A stretch of DNA of 64,000 bases, taken from contig JAMWFC010000055.1 of NCBI GenBank assembly GCA_027475525.1, positions 3,063,042 to 3,127,041 of the forward strand, read 5' to 3'. The notes beneath the pieces are model-generated. The model was not told the DNA's origin. It made no database searches and worked only from the letters and a program-made list of their open reading frames with translations. Shown piece by piece: positions 11,539-22,547 of the stretch (position 1 is its first letter; the number at the start of each line of letters is the position of its first letter). This DNA comes from Macrolepiota albuminosa. Its lineage: Eukaryota; Basidiomycota; Agaricomycetes; Agaricales; Agaricaceae. The translations under genes and the position numbers were made by a program.

Positions 11539-11876
11539 TCATATCACCTTCGACTAAGCTAAGAAGCGGGGGTAGAAATTGAGCGGAGAGGGCAGCTTAG
11601 GAGATTTCGGTGCCTTGTGTTGAGTCAAATAGCAATAAAATTGTTCTCTCGGTCTATCCGTTTCTGTTAGTGTCCCTTGCTGTCTTTGAGATCTGTAGTC
11701 CCTGTCCTTAATTGCCCTACATACGGACGGTGCCAAAAAAAACATGAACTCTGAGCAAACAAATTTCAAGTTAGATCAAAAATTCTGGCCATGGGACTCG
11801 TGGTCGAATTCTATATTGTTTTCTAATGTACTTTCGATGCCTATAGATTTGAGTGTTCCTTTCTAAATAGTTCCCT
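11539..11876. other. No gene recognised
   Basis: Convergent 3' region between the plus gene ending at 11538 and the minus gene ending at 11877. No repeats noted. Confidence 0.5.
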
Positions 11877-12545
11877 CTACAATAATCCCCTCATGGCTGC
11901 GAGTGCACGAATTTCCTCCACTTCGTGGTCTTCAAAGCCAAATGTCTCGTACAAGTCAGTTGGACCAAGTTCGAAAGCTGGGAGGGCAAGGCGTGTGTTT
12001 ATGCCTGCATAGTACGTTTTTTTGAGAGTGTCGTTAGCAATTACCCATGCTATGGGGACCCGCAGAATGCATTTTACATCGTTTTCCAGCTCTCCTTCAG
12101 CCCAGAAAGAGAACCACATTGGGTTAGGGGGGGAGTCACATGGTTCAGCTGGCTCCCGGATAATGAGCCTTCGAATGTCCGTTCCCCCCTTGGTGTGGTA
12201 TAGATAGACTTCATCGCCTCCTCCTAGGTACCGAATTTGTGAGATTTGGTCATCATCGTCCTTAAGCTTTAGGGCGACCCACTCGGGGACATTGTGATTT
12301 AGGCTTCCTGGCGAAAATGCCCTCTCTCCGTACACCTCAAGGACCGCGACAGTACTGGCAATGCTGATCGGGCTGCCCATTGTAGAGTATGGGCTGGAAG
12401 GTGGGGTTGAAGCTGCGTCTGGGGTGTGCTCGCTTAGAGCTGTGTTTAAGTCGAGTAGGCCCTTCTTGATTGTGGGGGGGGGCGAGGAGGGCGTGTGGGA
12501 GCTGGGGGTTTGGTCCTGCATGACTTCTTGCAGATGTCTCGACAT
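11877..12545 (-). CDS. Uncharacterised 222-residue protein
   Basis: Uninterrupted ORF with a proline/serine-rich N-terminus (SSHTPSSPPPTIKK) and a more ordered C-terminal half. The latter contains VPEWVALKLKDDDD, MWFSFWAEGELE and a final acidic segment LYETFGFEDHEVEEI. I do not recognise a domain. It sits alone in the spacer of the palindrome, and right of it the sequence breaks directly into the right arm. The length and amphipathic composition make it a plausible real gene. Confidence 0.5.
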   Translation of the reverse strand: MSRHLQEVMQDQTPSSHTPSSPPPTIKKGLLDLNTALSEHTPDAASTPPSSPYSTMGSPISIASTVAVLEVYGERAFSPGSLNHNVPEWVALKLKDDDDQISQIRYLGGGDEVYLYHTKGGTDIRRLIIREPAEPCDSPPNPMWFSFWAEGELENDVKCILRVPIAWVIANDTLKKTYYAGINTRLALPAFELGPTDLYETFGFEDHEVEEIRALAAMRGLL

Positions 12546-12977
12546 GGTTCACGCGCGTTCGGAAAACCTCTGAAGGTACCATCATGATAATGTAAGCACC
12601 CCATTTAGAATGATTGATAGTCTCTGGTATCAATGTTTACTCTTTACACGAGAAAGGAGAACTCGACCTACGGCTACGGTGAAATGTACTCAATTTCAGA
12701 AAGATAGCAGATCGAGTCCCGAATTCATTGGGACTTCTGGGTGGAACACGGCAAAGAGTGAGAAACAGATTGTGCAAAGACAAAGAATTGATAAGAGTCC
12801 TTTCACGAAAACAAAGCATTTGCCGAAGATGATGGCATCATTAATATTGGCCTTGTCCACATCAGAGCTCCCGACTCGAAGAGAACCACTCTTCTGGAAG
12901 GGTCCTTGCCCCATGCCACAGCCAAACGGGCGATTTTGCGATAGCAAACAGGCTTCACCGGCACCCATGGAAGTCAA

Positions 12978-13004
12978 GATTATATAAGCAGGTGCACCGA
13001 TGAT
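12978..13004 (-). promoter_or_regulatory. P1 promoter block, orphan copy in right arm
   Basis: Same core as at 10088-10114, on the other strand. The first codons downstream run out of the palindrome near 12717, so the promoter has lost its gene. Confidence 0.55.
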
Positions 13005-13171
13005 TGTTGATGACGTGATGATCACAACCAAAGTTATTTATGTAATTTCATTTCCATTTTATTTATTACGTTATGTAATGTAGTTGGGAATTTACCTGTC
13101 ATTCGTCATTTATCTACACGCTGACATAAATTGAGTGAGATTTCTGTGTGATCACCCCTTGCTAGAGAAAG

Positions 13172-14495
13172 ATGATCCCTAAACCCCCCAATTACGCATC
13201 AGAAGGATATTCCATCTACAAACTACGTGGAATTTACCCTTGGTCAGAAGGTCGATTGGAAGTTCTCCGAGTATGTACACACGTGTCATCTCATGAAGGT
13301 GGTAGATTTCTTTTATTTTTCAGGAAACAATCTGTTCCGCCTCGAAGGAAACCCTCGTTGATGGTCAGCCGCCCCGCATGCAAGACATAAAAAGATGGAA
13401 AAAATTCCAGCAGAAAGCGAGTAACTCGAAACCATTGTTCTCCAAAGACTCATTTTTTTTGAGTAGGTTGTCAGAGTAATTCCAGAACTCGAAGAATTTG
13501 AGGACTATTGGCCAATTTTTGTTTTCTTGAGAGTTCTTAGAAAAAATGAAAGGTTGAGGAAAAGCGATGCCGTCCGTAGGAAAAGCACCGTCGTCCGCCG
13601 CATGACTGGACGTCGACCATCTGTTGGTTTGCCAAGGTTAAAGACACGAAGGAAAAGCAATGCCGTGCGCAGTATGACTGGACCTAAAAGCGATGCCGTC
13701 CGTCGTATGACTAGACCTAAAAGCGATGCCATCCATCGTACGACTAGACCTCGACCCTCAGCATTTGTTGGTTTGCCATTACCTCAAAATATCCGATTTC
13801 AAAGCAACCGACGTGTCATTGGTGGCAGGTCAGAAGAACGACTAACCATTGGTGCCGGTTGTGTAGTTTGTCTGTTCTGTAATTATACTCCAGACATCCC
13901 AGCTACTGCCAAAGCCCATATTCAGGTTTTTTCGCAAAATCAAGCAGTCGTTGATGCTCTTGCTCGCTTGGGCATTGTCAATGACAAACATCTATCCATC
14001 TTGAATCACCTGACGGCTTGGAATGCTGGGCCTCAACAGTTCATGGATAGTCTGTCAGAAGGTATGCTGAGCCCATTGTACAAGTTTTCCCTTCTTCAAC
14101 ACTTCGAACAATACTTTATAGTAAGCATTGGTTGGTGACTCAGAAGAGGTGTGGGGGGCTAACCTTTGACTCTGTAGCCCAGGCTCCTGACATCGGTTTC
14201 TCGCGACATCAATTGTTGGAGTGGTTGCCCACATCATTCACACGGTAACAATGATATTGATAGGGTTCCACTGAAACTCCGGAGATTACTCGAAAATTTT
14301 GGGATGGAGGAGCTTGCCCCGGTTTTTCATGCAGCGCATGTGACAAGCAACGATGAATTCGACTTGCTGCATGCTTTGGATGAAACACCCCGGCTGGCTA
14401 TCTTTGCTGGGGAACAGTTCCGACCCATGAGATCATTCCAGCACTGGATGCTCAAGTTCATACTTTTGCATATTGATGCTGGACCAACAACCTAG
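13172..14495 (+). CDS. Uncharacterised multi-exon protein with basic repeats (right arm)
   Basis: Exon 1 is MIPKPPNYASEGYSIYKLRG and more, to about 13269, followed by a GTATGT..TTTCAG intron. Exon 2 reads ETICSASKETLVDGQ. After a poorly placed junction near 13460 comes ELEEFEDYWPIFVFLRVLRK. A lysine/arginine-rich part holds imperfect 12-13-residue repeats (RKSNAVRSMTGP, KSDAVRRMTRP, KSDAIHRTTRP). The ordered region AVVDALARLGIVNDKHLSIL plus LTAWNAGPQQF follows. The final exon at 14304-14495 holds HALDETPRLAIFAGEQFRPM. I know this as a hypothetical family in Agaricomycetes but not its function. Mirror copy at 8597-9920. Confidence 0.55.
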
Positions 14496-15300
14496 CTAAC
14501 ATGTTTCTCGCCCTGAAGACCTTTTGGCATCTCTTGTTGAACGATTCTCGCTATACTATACTTTGAAACTTATACTACATATGGAACATGCATATCTTTT
14601 ACCATAAATATACTACTTTGTTCTCGTACTCATAACCATGTCAATCTCGGAGCTGGTATTTTTCCCCTACCTACTTTGCATTATTGTCACCTTAATTCAT
14701 CTTTTTGTGTGCAGCCCCTCTACCCATCCATGTGCATATCTGAACAAACCGGTCCTTATAGTCCAACAGTTGCCAGTAGATATGAAATCCCTCTGATTGA
14801 ACAAAGGGGGGTCATGACGCCCAATCTCCGAGAACTGTCAATGAGAAGGTGATCTAAACACCGCCGCGCGTCAAGGCACAATCATGTTCGCGTATCAAGG
14901 CACGCCGCGTGTCCATGACACCATTCAAGCCGGCAGAAGCTGGGGGATGATTCGAGGTGGCAGGAAGCTCATCGACTCTGGAGCATATTAGCTGCTGAGG
15001 ACCACGCGGTGCGCACAGATGAAAATATTCCAGTACGTCGGGGAACAGAAATACACGCTTTTGCCTTTCAAATGAGATAGAAAGAAAAGTCCTTTGTGTC
15101 AAAGAAAACAATCGAAATAATCGGGCTTTAGAGAGAACAAACATGCTTATGTTCTCGACTCCCGACCCTTTGTCCGCCGCATGGTCTCCAATCTTTGTCG
15201 ATATGTTCAAAGTAAAAAGACTATATAACTCACCAATGCGCTTTGCTTCTCGCACAAGAACTCGCTCATCTCTTTCAACACGCTGATCGTCTCACATTAT
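14496..15300. other. Intergenic and P3 block, right arm
   Basis: Mirror of 7790-8596. A 133-codon minus ORF here overlaps the P3 promoter block, so I do not count it as a gene. Confidence 0.5.
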
Positions 15301-15385
15301 TCGCACTGTATTTACAAGATGGTCCACAGTCTCGAACCCTTTACCGCAACAACCAGAGTGAGGCACACTTCATCATGATCGTCCC

Positions 15386-15832
15386 TTGCCACTTATACGT
15401 TCACAGGATTGGATAACGTCACTAAATGGCCGATTCTACGGAACGTCCTATGCGCAACCAGTCGTCAAGCGCGTCCTCTGTCAGACTAACTCGAACGGGA
15501 GGCGTCCCAACCTTCAATATCTGCTGAAACATCATGAAATTCAGCCAACCATCCATCACGCCATTGTCACCATTGTCCGAGGGCACAAAAAGTTCCAATT
15601 CCACATCTTCTTTCGAAATCACGTCAACCTCATGCTCAATCACCACGTCCAACCATGGTCTTCCCGAATTTGGCGAGGAGATATATTCGTCCTCAGAAAA
15701 GGAGTCAAAAAGGAATTTGTCAGCATGAGGCGGAAGGATGCGATGTTTTCCAACTTCGCTGTCCGACGGTATGTGGATCCTCTCTCATCTGTGACGAGTG
15801 CCTTGATCGATACATACTATGCAGGTTTGTAA
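15386..15832 (+). CDS. Uncharacterised Agaricomycete protein with WRGDIFVLRKG motif (right arm)
   Basis: Mirror copy of the gene at 7260-7675. The conserved block IWRGDIFVLRKG through RRKDAMFSNFAVRRYV occupies about residues 95-130 of this frame. The probable N-terminus begins in another frame at about 15425 (MADSTERPMRNQ), so one splice remains unresolved. Confidence 0.4.
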   Translation: MPLIRSQDWITSLNGRFYGTSYAQPVVKRVLCQTNSNGRRPNLQYLLKHHEIQPTIHHAIVTIVRGHKKFQFHIFFRNHVNLMLNHHVQPWSSRIWRGDIFVLRKGVKKEFVSMRRKDAMFSNFAVRRYVDPLSSVTSALIDTYYAGL

Positions 15833-16019
15833 GCCGGGCGCATCAAGGCCGAATCTATATTCCAAGAAACCTAACATTCAATTATCCCTAGAATTATGAA
15901 CCGATTAGCGCTTCGTCATATATTCGGTTTTTTTCATTAACTCTACCGCGGGGGATTGTCATAGATACATCCATATGTACAGCGTAGCTAGATATCAATC
16001 ATAGCAAAAGTGAAAAATT

Positions 16020-16375
16020 CGTTGCAAGTACATATATTTCACGTGACATGATCATTCAGCAGACCAATGCAATGCAGGACGCAGTATGCCTTCTTAGGTG
16101 AGTACTCCGCGAGAATTGTGCCATATAGTACATAAGTTGCCACCACGAAGAATAACATAAATTATTCTATATGATCAAGAATTCATGGAAATAGCAGTCG
16201 TAGAATGGAAGAAGCGGAACGACGGCACAGAAAAATGGTAACCGATGTTATTAAAGTAATACAGCGCCGGCGCACACCCAGCTCCTCTTCTACCCAAAGT
16301 TACTGAGTTGACACCGGAACAAAAAGTTACATGTAGAATGACTTGCTCCGGGATAAGAAGATTACGGCAAGTCAG
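16020..16375. other. No gene recognised
   Basis: Unique DNA between the palindrome and the 3' end of the WD40 gene. No repeat seen. Confidence 0.5.
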
Positions 16376-18350
16376 TTACGCTGAGAATATGCCACCTCCT
16401 GGCGATGAGGACAATGAATCCTCCATGATTATTTGCTCTACGTCGCCGGTAGGCGGACTTTCCTCCACCCAGTGAGTGACAACCGTTACAGTCTGAGTTT
16501 CCAATCGCACAGCAGTGACCGTCTTGGTGACTACTTCAGGCTGAACTGTCACTGTGTGCGCAACAGAGAGAATCCCAGTCTGCTCTGCGCATTCCGCATG
16601 ACCCAGGGCATCATTACTGATAACAAGGGCGGTTTGAGTAGATGCCGCCTGCTCCGCCGTTTCATAGACCGTTCGAGTAAAAACGACTGAAGCTTGGGCA
16701 GCAGCGTCTTGGGGACGCAGCGCTGCGAAGCGCGCGGAATTAAAAAAAAGGATGGGCTTAGGATAACAAATTCAATCCAGTAAGCGCAATCAGGAAACAT
16801 CAAACTTACATTTAGGGATGAAAGGGCTAGAGCAGGAGAGAAGTATTGGATGGCAATTGCCAAGAATAAGAACAAGATGAGGCCCCGCTCTGCATTCCGG
16901 GACCAGTTTATCACAGGTGCCGCCGAGTGTGCAACAGTAGGCTCATTATAAGGTACGTTAGGCTAGTAAGGCGTTCCACATCATATACCGGCGGTTTGAG
17001 AAATGATTAGATCACTCGCTCACCTGCTTCGTCCACACTGATGCGCAAAAGTCGCCGGAACTAGATCCGCCGATAATGATGTGGAGACCGTTTGAGAGCT
17101 GTGCGGTGGCAACTGTCTGTATAAGCCCTGGAAGTCGGTGATAATGAATACTGCGTTACGATTAAATGGAAAGCTTACCTCTCGTGGTTAATTGTTGGAT
17201 AACTTCTCGCGTCGCCATATCCAAAACATGGATGATTCCATGATCGTTCCCATAGACAGCAATGTTCCCATCTTCGGCCCAAGCGCCTTGGAACGTGACC
17301 TGCCTCTTGAATTGAACGGGAAGGATCGCCTCTGGTAGTGATCCTGGAAAGCGGTAGACTTGGGCGTAGCTTTCCGTCAGATTATGCACGAGAAGAAGGT
17401 CTTCGCGAGGAGAAAGGGCCGCGTGGCCGCTAGAACAAAGTAAGATGATAGCAATGGTGCATACGTGGAACGCACACAGCGCATGTTAAATATTTTTGCC
17501 AAAGGACCTCTGAAGTCTGCGCGTCTCGGCATGTCCTACAAGCTAAGGATAAAAAGGGTGCAACAAGTTTCGCACTAATGATCTTACATCTCTCCATTTT
17601 CTAATTTGTGAATTAGGAGGCTCTGGTTGCCTCCTCCAAAGAATGCTAGGCTGATGGGTATTACTCCAGGTGCATCCGCAACGGTCCAGAGTTCAATCAA
17701 ATCAGCTTATAATCAATGAGATCATCGAATAACTAACACATCGAATTCGACTCACCTCCATCTACGCTAAATAACTTCAGGATCCCACTGTGGCTGGCAA
17801 TCGCAATTCGTTGATTTGCGGCGTCGTATACTTGTGCAGCGACGCTATCATTAAACTTAAACACTTCAATGGACTTCGAAGATCTTTGGGTGAACCACTT
17901 TGATATATGTCAGCAAGATATCACAAGGTCAAAAAGGAGCGCGCACGCTCTTGTGTTTCGCCTGAGGAACGAGGGATACCAGCCCTCGTATGCTTCCGAC
18001 ACAAAGGGTTCCAACCCTACCATCGGCAGCAGACTCTGAGTCTATGCAAGTCAAAGCGGTGACCTTGCCCCAAGCCGGTTCATGAAGAGTTTGAATGGGG
18101 GTGAAGTCGCTTGTTGAATATACGCGAACGTGGCCATCGTCACCTGAAACAAAGCGCTCAAAGGAAAAATACCAATCTACAATTTGCAACTCACTACCAA
18201 TGAATACAAGGGTAGCGTCACGGTTGAAAACAATGGAACTGATTGGGCCCTTACTGCCCTTAAGGTCACTATGAAACCGGTACTGATTGATCTAAGGGAT
18301 ATCAATGGAATCCTCTCAGCATAGAGAATAAGTACCTGTAGAGCGGACAT
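16376..18350 (-). CDS. WD40-repeat protein with C-terminal membrane segment
   Basis: Exon 1 is only MSALQ (18350-18336); exon 2 reads INQYRFHSDLKGSKGPISSI. WD40-type blades follow: GDDGHVRVYSTSDFTPIQTL, GTLCVGSIRGLVSLVP, and near 17162-17389 GNIAVYGNDHGIIHVLDMAT. The last-but-one exon carries a clear transmembrane segment (GLILFLFLAIAIQYFSPALA). After a GTAAGT..CCTAAG intron in phase 0, the tail is rich in Thr/Val (VTVQPEVVTKTVTAVRLETQ) and ends at 16376. The layout, a WD40 propeller followed by one TM helix and a Thr/Val tail, is one I associate with mushroom-specific families. The ligand is unknown. About seven short introns are implied. The promoter contains block P2. Confidence 0.7.
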
Positions 18351-18404
18351 AATGAAGGACGAGTAAGTAACCAAAAGAATCGCGCAGAGTTAAATCTTGG
18401 CAAA

Positions 18405-18515
18405 AAAGATTATGTAATGAATCCAGACAAAGGCGCTTTGTCCTTAAAAAGGCAATAAATGATTGCGGAGATGGATACTTGTATAGAATGATCGCGCAAG
18501 GGGTCATAAAATCCA
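18405..18515 (-). promoter_or_regulatory. P2 promoter block before WD40 gene
   Basis: Contains AGACAAAG-GCG-CTTTGTCCT (18425-18444) and a TTACATAATC box between it and the start at 18350. The block is homologous to 780-900 and to 31745-31860, yet the downstream gene is unrelated to the coiled-coil gene there. Confidence 0.55.
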
Positions 18516-18524
18516 AATCGAGAC

Positions 18525-18880
18525 TTGACGCGATGAGAGACGATGGGAGACGGGGCACGAGCACGAACAAGTAAAGCACCCCGTTCTGTATCACTCGGTC
18601 CTGTTCGACGGCAAGTGGATGATGAGAAAGACTTCGATCCAATGCGACAGGTAAACTGTCTTCGATAAAGCCGTCTGTAGTCCATACATCGTCAGCCATA
18701 GGTATATAGAGCGTCTGCATAAACTACCATTGTCGTCTTCTTCTTCCACCTCAGGGTCTTCTCCATCATCGACTTGAGCCTCAATGTCTAGAAAATGATT
18801 CTGTCAAGTAGTGTATCCAACCTCAACGCTTCAAACATACCTCACGTCTAACCTTCTTCTTTTGACGCACATCTGTTCTC
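18525..18880 (-). pseudogene. Truncated Spt5-like gene, cassette copy C
   Basis: Matches the first exons of the copy B gene: the acidic segment, then MADDVWTTDGFIEDSLPVAL and LSHHPLAVEQDRV. Homology stops in the Ala/Arg-rich stretch near 18525, where it meets promoter block P2. NGN and KOW parts are missing, and a small deletion removes SDIEW-region codons (a frame change). Not functional. Confidence 0.8.
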
Positions 18881-19249
18881 GGTCAAGACACTGAAGATAT
18901 CGTAGTTTATAAAATCCATTAGAAGTCAATCTCTAACTAGTCAAATAAATCAATCTATATAATCATCATCCAACAGTTGTTGCGGGGGCCATACGTCGGA
19001 CTTTGAATTCAAATGGCGCCTATCTAAGCAACCTCTTAACTTGAGGGCGGGTTTCTGACATTGAAACTAGTCATGTGCTGCTACTCGGGGATTCCCGTTG
19101 ATCACAAGGGGAAGTTGAACTTGGTCATATTTTCTGACGCCAGCCTGTCACCATGTATAATAAATTGTCATTATCAAGAAACACGAAGCGCAAAAAATGC
19201 GGATATATTACTAGGAATAGTGAGAAACAAGGTAGACAGCTAGTTAATT
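18881..19249. other. Intergenic spacer of cassette copy C
   Basis: Homologous to 4866-5256. A short internal stretch near 19140 is missing compared with copy B. No gene. Confidence 0.65.
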
Positions 19250-19810
19250 AAGACGAGAACGCTGTACAATGCGTATATTAACACAATTGTTCGAATAAGA
19301 GAAAACAAATACTTACTTGGAAGTAACAGTATCATCAACGGAGCGATCATCCGCGGAGGAACTCAATGAGCTGGATGATCTATTTCGAAAACGCTTGCCG
19401 GGATTGCGAACCGAGCGCCCCAAGTGTGACACGCGAGGCTGTTAAAAGGGACTCAGATTCAGAATGATGTATATTAATTAAGCATCAACTCACTATGTTT
19501 TGAGTAGCCTTAATGGGCTCTGCAAACGGAGAGGAAACACGTGGTGGGCGTCCAGAAAGTTGTAAATGAACATCAATGGGGGTGCATTATCGCATTCTCC
19601 TGATGAAAGACGGCGTGCGAGAAACTGATATTGCAAGCGAATAACAGATTAACAGCAGATTCAATGTTTCAACACGTAGAAAGACTTACATTAGTATCTA
19701 CAACTCCTAGTAAGATCGGACTCGACGGATCAGTCATCAGTGCTCCAAGGATAGGATGAGAAGATGGGATTAGAGAAGCGTGTATGAGCAACGAGTGGAC
19801 GCAAGCTCAT
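19250..19810 (-). pseudogene. Internally deleted JmjC gene, copy C
   Basis: Shares the exact deletion junction of copy B (the GGCTGTTAAAAGGGACTCAG region) and has lost about a further 115 bp inside exon 2. The remaining parts are the N-terminal exon and the serine-rich tail. Sharing the first junction means copies B and C descend from one deleted ancestor. Confidence 0.8.
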
Positions 19811-19886
19811 ACTTACAGCAGAACACGATAATATGATAAACACTTTTAGGGAATTACAACCCTCAAAAATAAAAAATCGTTGGATC

Positions 19887-19912
19887 GATTATATAAGCAG
19901 GTGCACCGATGA
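19887..19912 (-). promoter_or_regulatory. P1 promoter block, copy C
   Basis: P1 core with TATATAA. The following ATTGTTGATGACGTGATG part of the module is deleted, with the sequence jumping to CATCACAACCAAATTT. Confidence 0.6.
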
Positions 19913-19915
19913 CAT

Positions 19916-20410
19916 CACAACCAAATTTTGGTGCGCCTGACTGGACCAAACTATTTTCCTCCCCTATTCAATTTGCGCAGTCGTAGTTTCTGCTTAACAA
20001 GGCCACAAGCCCACGGTGAGGCCCTTCATACCAAATTGATCTACGCTGACATAAATCATTTACATTTTCGGTCAAGCTTCCTAATAAGCGATAAGCGCTT
20101 GAGCGCTTCAAGGCCTCAAAGCTTCAACCATGGCCAATGACCATTCACTCCGCCCCCTTTCTCCAATTAAGTACCAGGTATGTTTTTTTTTCAACTTGAC
20201 AACGTAATAGTCTCGGTCCACTTGTAGATGTCAATCTCAACATTACTCCTGACGTGCCCCATCGAAAATCACCCGCTCCTTTGACCGCTCATGGCCATGT
20301 TTCCACCAGCTCCACCCCAAATGACCGAAATGTGCCGTCCGGCGAGTGGACTCTTTCAGAGACAAGAGCGTGCTTCTTTTTGCTCGGGCTGACCGTGACC
20401 TACGCCGCTG
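19916..20410. repeat. Upstream flank module, copy C
   Basis: Matches 6225-6640 of copy B. It contains the GCTGACATAAA box and the block CATCGAAAATCACCCGCTCC. Beyond about 20410 the two copies diverge. Here the flank continues into the RING gene. Confidence 0.7.
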
Positions 20411-20641
20411 TATCCGTTCTCGACCGATTTATTTTTTCCTGGAGTCACTCGTCGTCTCGCATCGCTCCGCGCCTGCGGAAAAACAGTTTGAATTTGCCCC
20501 CAATCGTTCATTCACTCAGAAGCGAGTCGCCTTATCCGTGCGGCGTGGGACATTTGTGGCTGTGATAAAAACTCTTTGTTTTATTCTCCTTCAAAGAAAT
20601 GGCCTTTATATACTCCTGCAACATTTAAGGTCCTGTTTTTT

Positions 20642-21548
20642 ATGCCTGTGACCTCCAGACGTAATCGAAGTCGTGGAAAACGGGTCTTGACTCCTTGGAG
20701 CCGCATTGCATCTGGTCCTCACCGCGCTGCTTCACCGTACGGTACATCGTCTATGGATCCACAAATTCGCATAGTACGGCGATTTATCGTGGCGGGTGTG
20801 TTGCGACTGGTTAACCGTTTACAGGCACTCTCGCAAGAGAATCAAACTCAAATACACATACACTCTGCCGATGACCTTTTAGAACGGGGGATCCAGTCTA
20901 GTGACATTGACAATATCGAGGGCAGGTGTCATCGAGTCGCCGAAGAACTGGAGATTTTCCAATTGAATATGGCGCTGAGACACGCTAAGGAGGAGCTTGA
21001 GACTCTCAAAAAACAGAGAGATGAAGTCACGCGCGTGCGTCGGTGTTATTTTACTATGAGACGTTCGTATATCATTGCTCTAGGACTGTGAAACCCTCAA
21101 GGCCCAATTAATCGATGAGAAAGTTCGACACGAAGCTACCACAATCGAACTCAGTGGTCAGAAAACACAACTTGCAGCTGCCGTGGCCGAAAGGGATCAC
21201 TTGACCCCGGTGCGTTAGATATCCTTCCTTTCGTTTCGGTCTGTTCGTTGAATATCGTGGGGCAGATTGTTGAAAAGTTAAGGGAACTTGCGATGTGCAA
21301 TATTTGTTATCAACCGATCATTGATTTAACATCGCGAGTCACTATTTCGCAGCCACTTTATCTTGATTTGCTGACTATACTTCACAAGCAGTCTTTCGTG
21401 CGGACATATATTCTGTTTCAAGTGCGCTGAGCGCTGGTGGGAAGGAGCTACGATTCATACATGCCCCCTATGCCGGGACTACTGTTTCCTGCCAGAACCT
21501 CTAAAGATTAAACGCTTGGAAGAGGTGTTTGCATTGGTTGGTGCTTAG
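20642..21548 (+). CDS. RING-finger (C3HC4) protein with coiled coil, probable E3 ubiquitin ligase
   Basis: The start at 20642 (MPVTSRRNRSRGKR) gives a basic N-terminus. A helical/coiled-coil region follows (VAEELEIFQLNMALRHAKEE, then after a GTGCGT..CTCTAG intron DCETLKAQLIDEKVRHEATT). After another intron comes the RING finger: CNICYQPI, then in the last exon CGHIFCFKC and CPLCRDYCFLPEP. All cysteine and histidine ligands of a C3HC4 RING are present. The stop at 21548 follows VFALVGA. The intron before the last exon (ending at about 21389) has a weak donor. RING-HC domains recruit E2 enzymes, so ubiquitin transfer is the likely role; the substrate is unknown. The gene is divergent from cassette C and its promoter overlaps the shared flank. 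Confidence 0.75.
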
Positions 21549-22057
21549 CCTCGCACGCACACATTAGTCCGGAACGGAGGAACGGGATCAATGATCGTGT
21601 ATTTTATTCTTACGCGTATATCTTGTAATCCATTTATTCTCGAGCGTGTTTGCACTTCGTGGTTGTATTAGTGTCCATGCTGTTTGCAATAAGCGGGAAA
21701 GATAACAAGTTTATTCATTAAATCAGACGTGACATGACATACATGTGCAACTCTGATTGAGGGTTAAGTACTAAGTAGGTATACATACATCATTCCTCTC
21801 GCACACGGGCTCACAAACTTGGAAACCTCTTGGTTATCGAGTTGGATCGATTCGCGACGTAACCTTGCCCAACGTTCACGCCACCTGGAAGTCTGCAAGG
21901 AAAGTTCCAATACCCAAAGATACATAAAACCAACACCGCCTTTGGCACAATGATTGCCTAATTACATTATTGGAGTAGAGTACATACCTTACTTTCCCCC
22001 GCCTCTTAGCCAGTGTGGCTTGCCGACGGTTAAAATCAAATTCATTTGAGTTGGATT
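21549..22057. other. No gene; partial copy of the cassette 5' module
   Basis: Around 21985-22050 the stretch CCCCGCCTCTTAGCC..GGCTTGCCGACGG matches 25037-25080. Here it faces the P1 block in the opposite relative orientation, so the module has been broken and rejoined. Confidence 0.6.
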
Positions 22058-22084
22058 GATTATATAAGCAGGTGCACCGATGAT
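22058..22084 (-). promoter_or_regulatory. P1 promoter block, orphan copy
   Basis: P1 core on the minus strand followed by the standard ATGATCACAACCAAATTTAT stretch. No recognisable gene lies downstream (leftward). Confidence 0.55.
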
Positions 22085-22547
22085 CGTTGATGACGTGATG
22101 ATCACAACCAAATTTATCTACACTGACATAAATTGAGCGAGGTTTTTGTGGACACTGACTGACTCAGACCGGAGACACGCCGAAAGATGCTGACGACCAA
22201 AGTTCAAGTCTACCCACTCACCCTCTCCCAATACATCCCTCCGAGGGTGGCCTCCCAAAGGGGGAACAATGGCCCGTAAAACGGGTGATGATTGCACCCT
22301 CCGCCAAATCTACACTCACTCAGGGACACATCAGGCCATAGTCCGACTCGAGTCCAAATGCCCATGAAAACAATACCGGCGGCTCCAGTCCTCCCCGCGA
22401 GAGCCATCTTCCTCGCTCTGCTAAAGATAACATCGCAATATGAACCCCCCGACACCAGAGTCCTCCAAGGCAATCTTCGCCCCTGGGAAAAAAGGTGGTG
22501 ATGTTGCGAGAACGTGGCCTAGGGTAAGCCCAGAAATATTCACGGCG

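Larger units (their letters stand above)
12717..16019. repeat. Palindrome right arm (3303 bp)
   Basis: Mirror image of 7073-10375. Its inner end is the first few codons of the gene at 10364, now fused to unrelated sequence (CTCGATCTGC). This copy of the promoter therefore drives nothing recognisable. Confidence 0.95.

Noticed and set aside
14854..15255. 133-codon ORF in the palindrome arms
   Set aside because: It overlaps the shared promoter block P3 and has no domain or splice context; mirrored at 7837-8238.
16549..16914. 121-codon minus ORF as an alternative end of the WD40 gene
   Set aside because: The Thr/Val-rich frame to 16376 is reached in phase 0 through a clean GTAAGT..CCTAAG intron and fits the protein type better.
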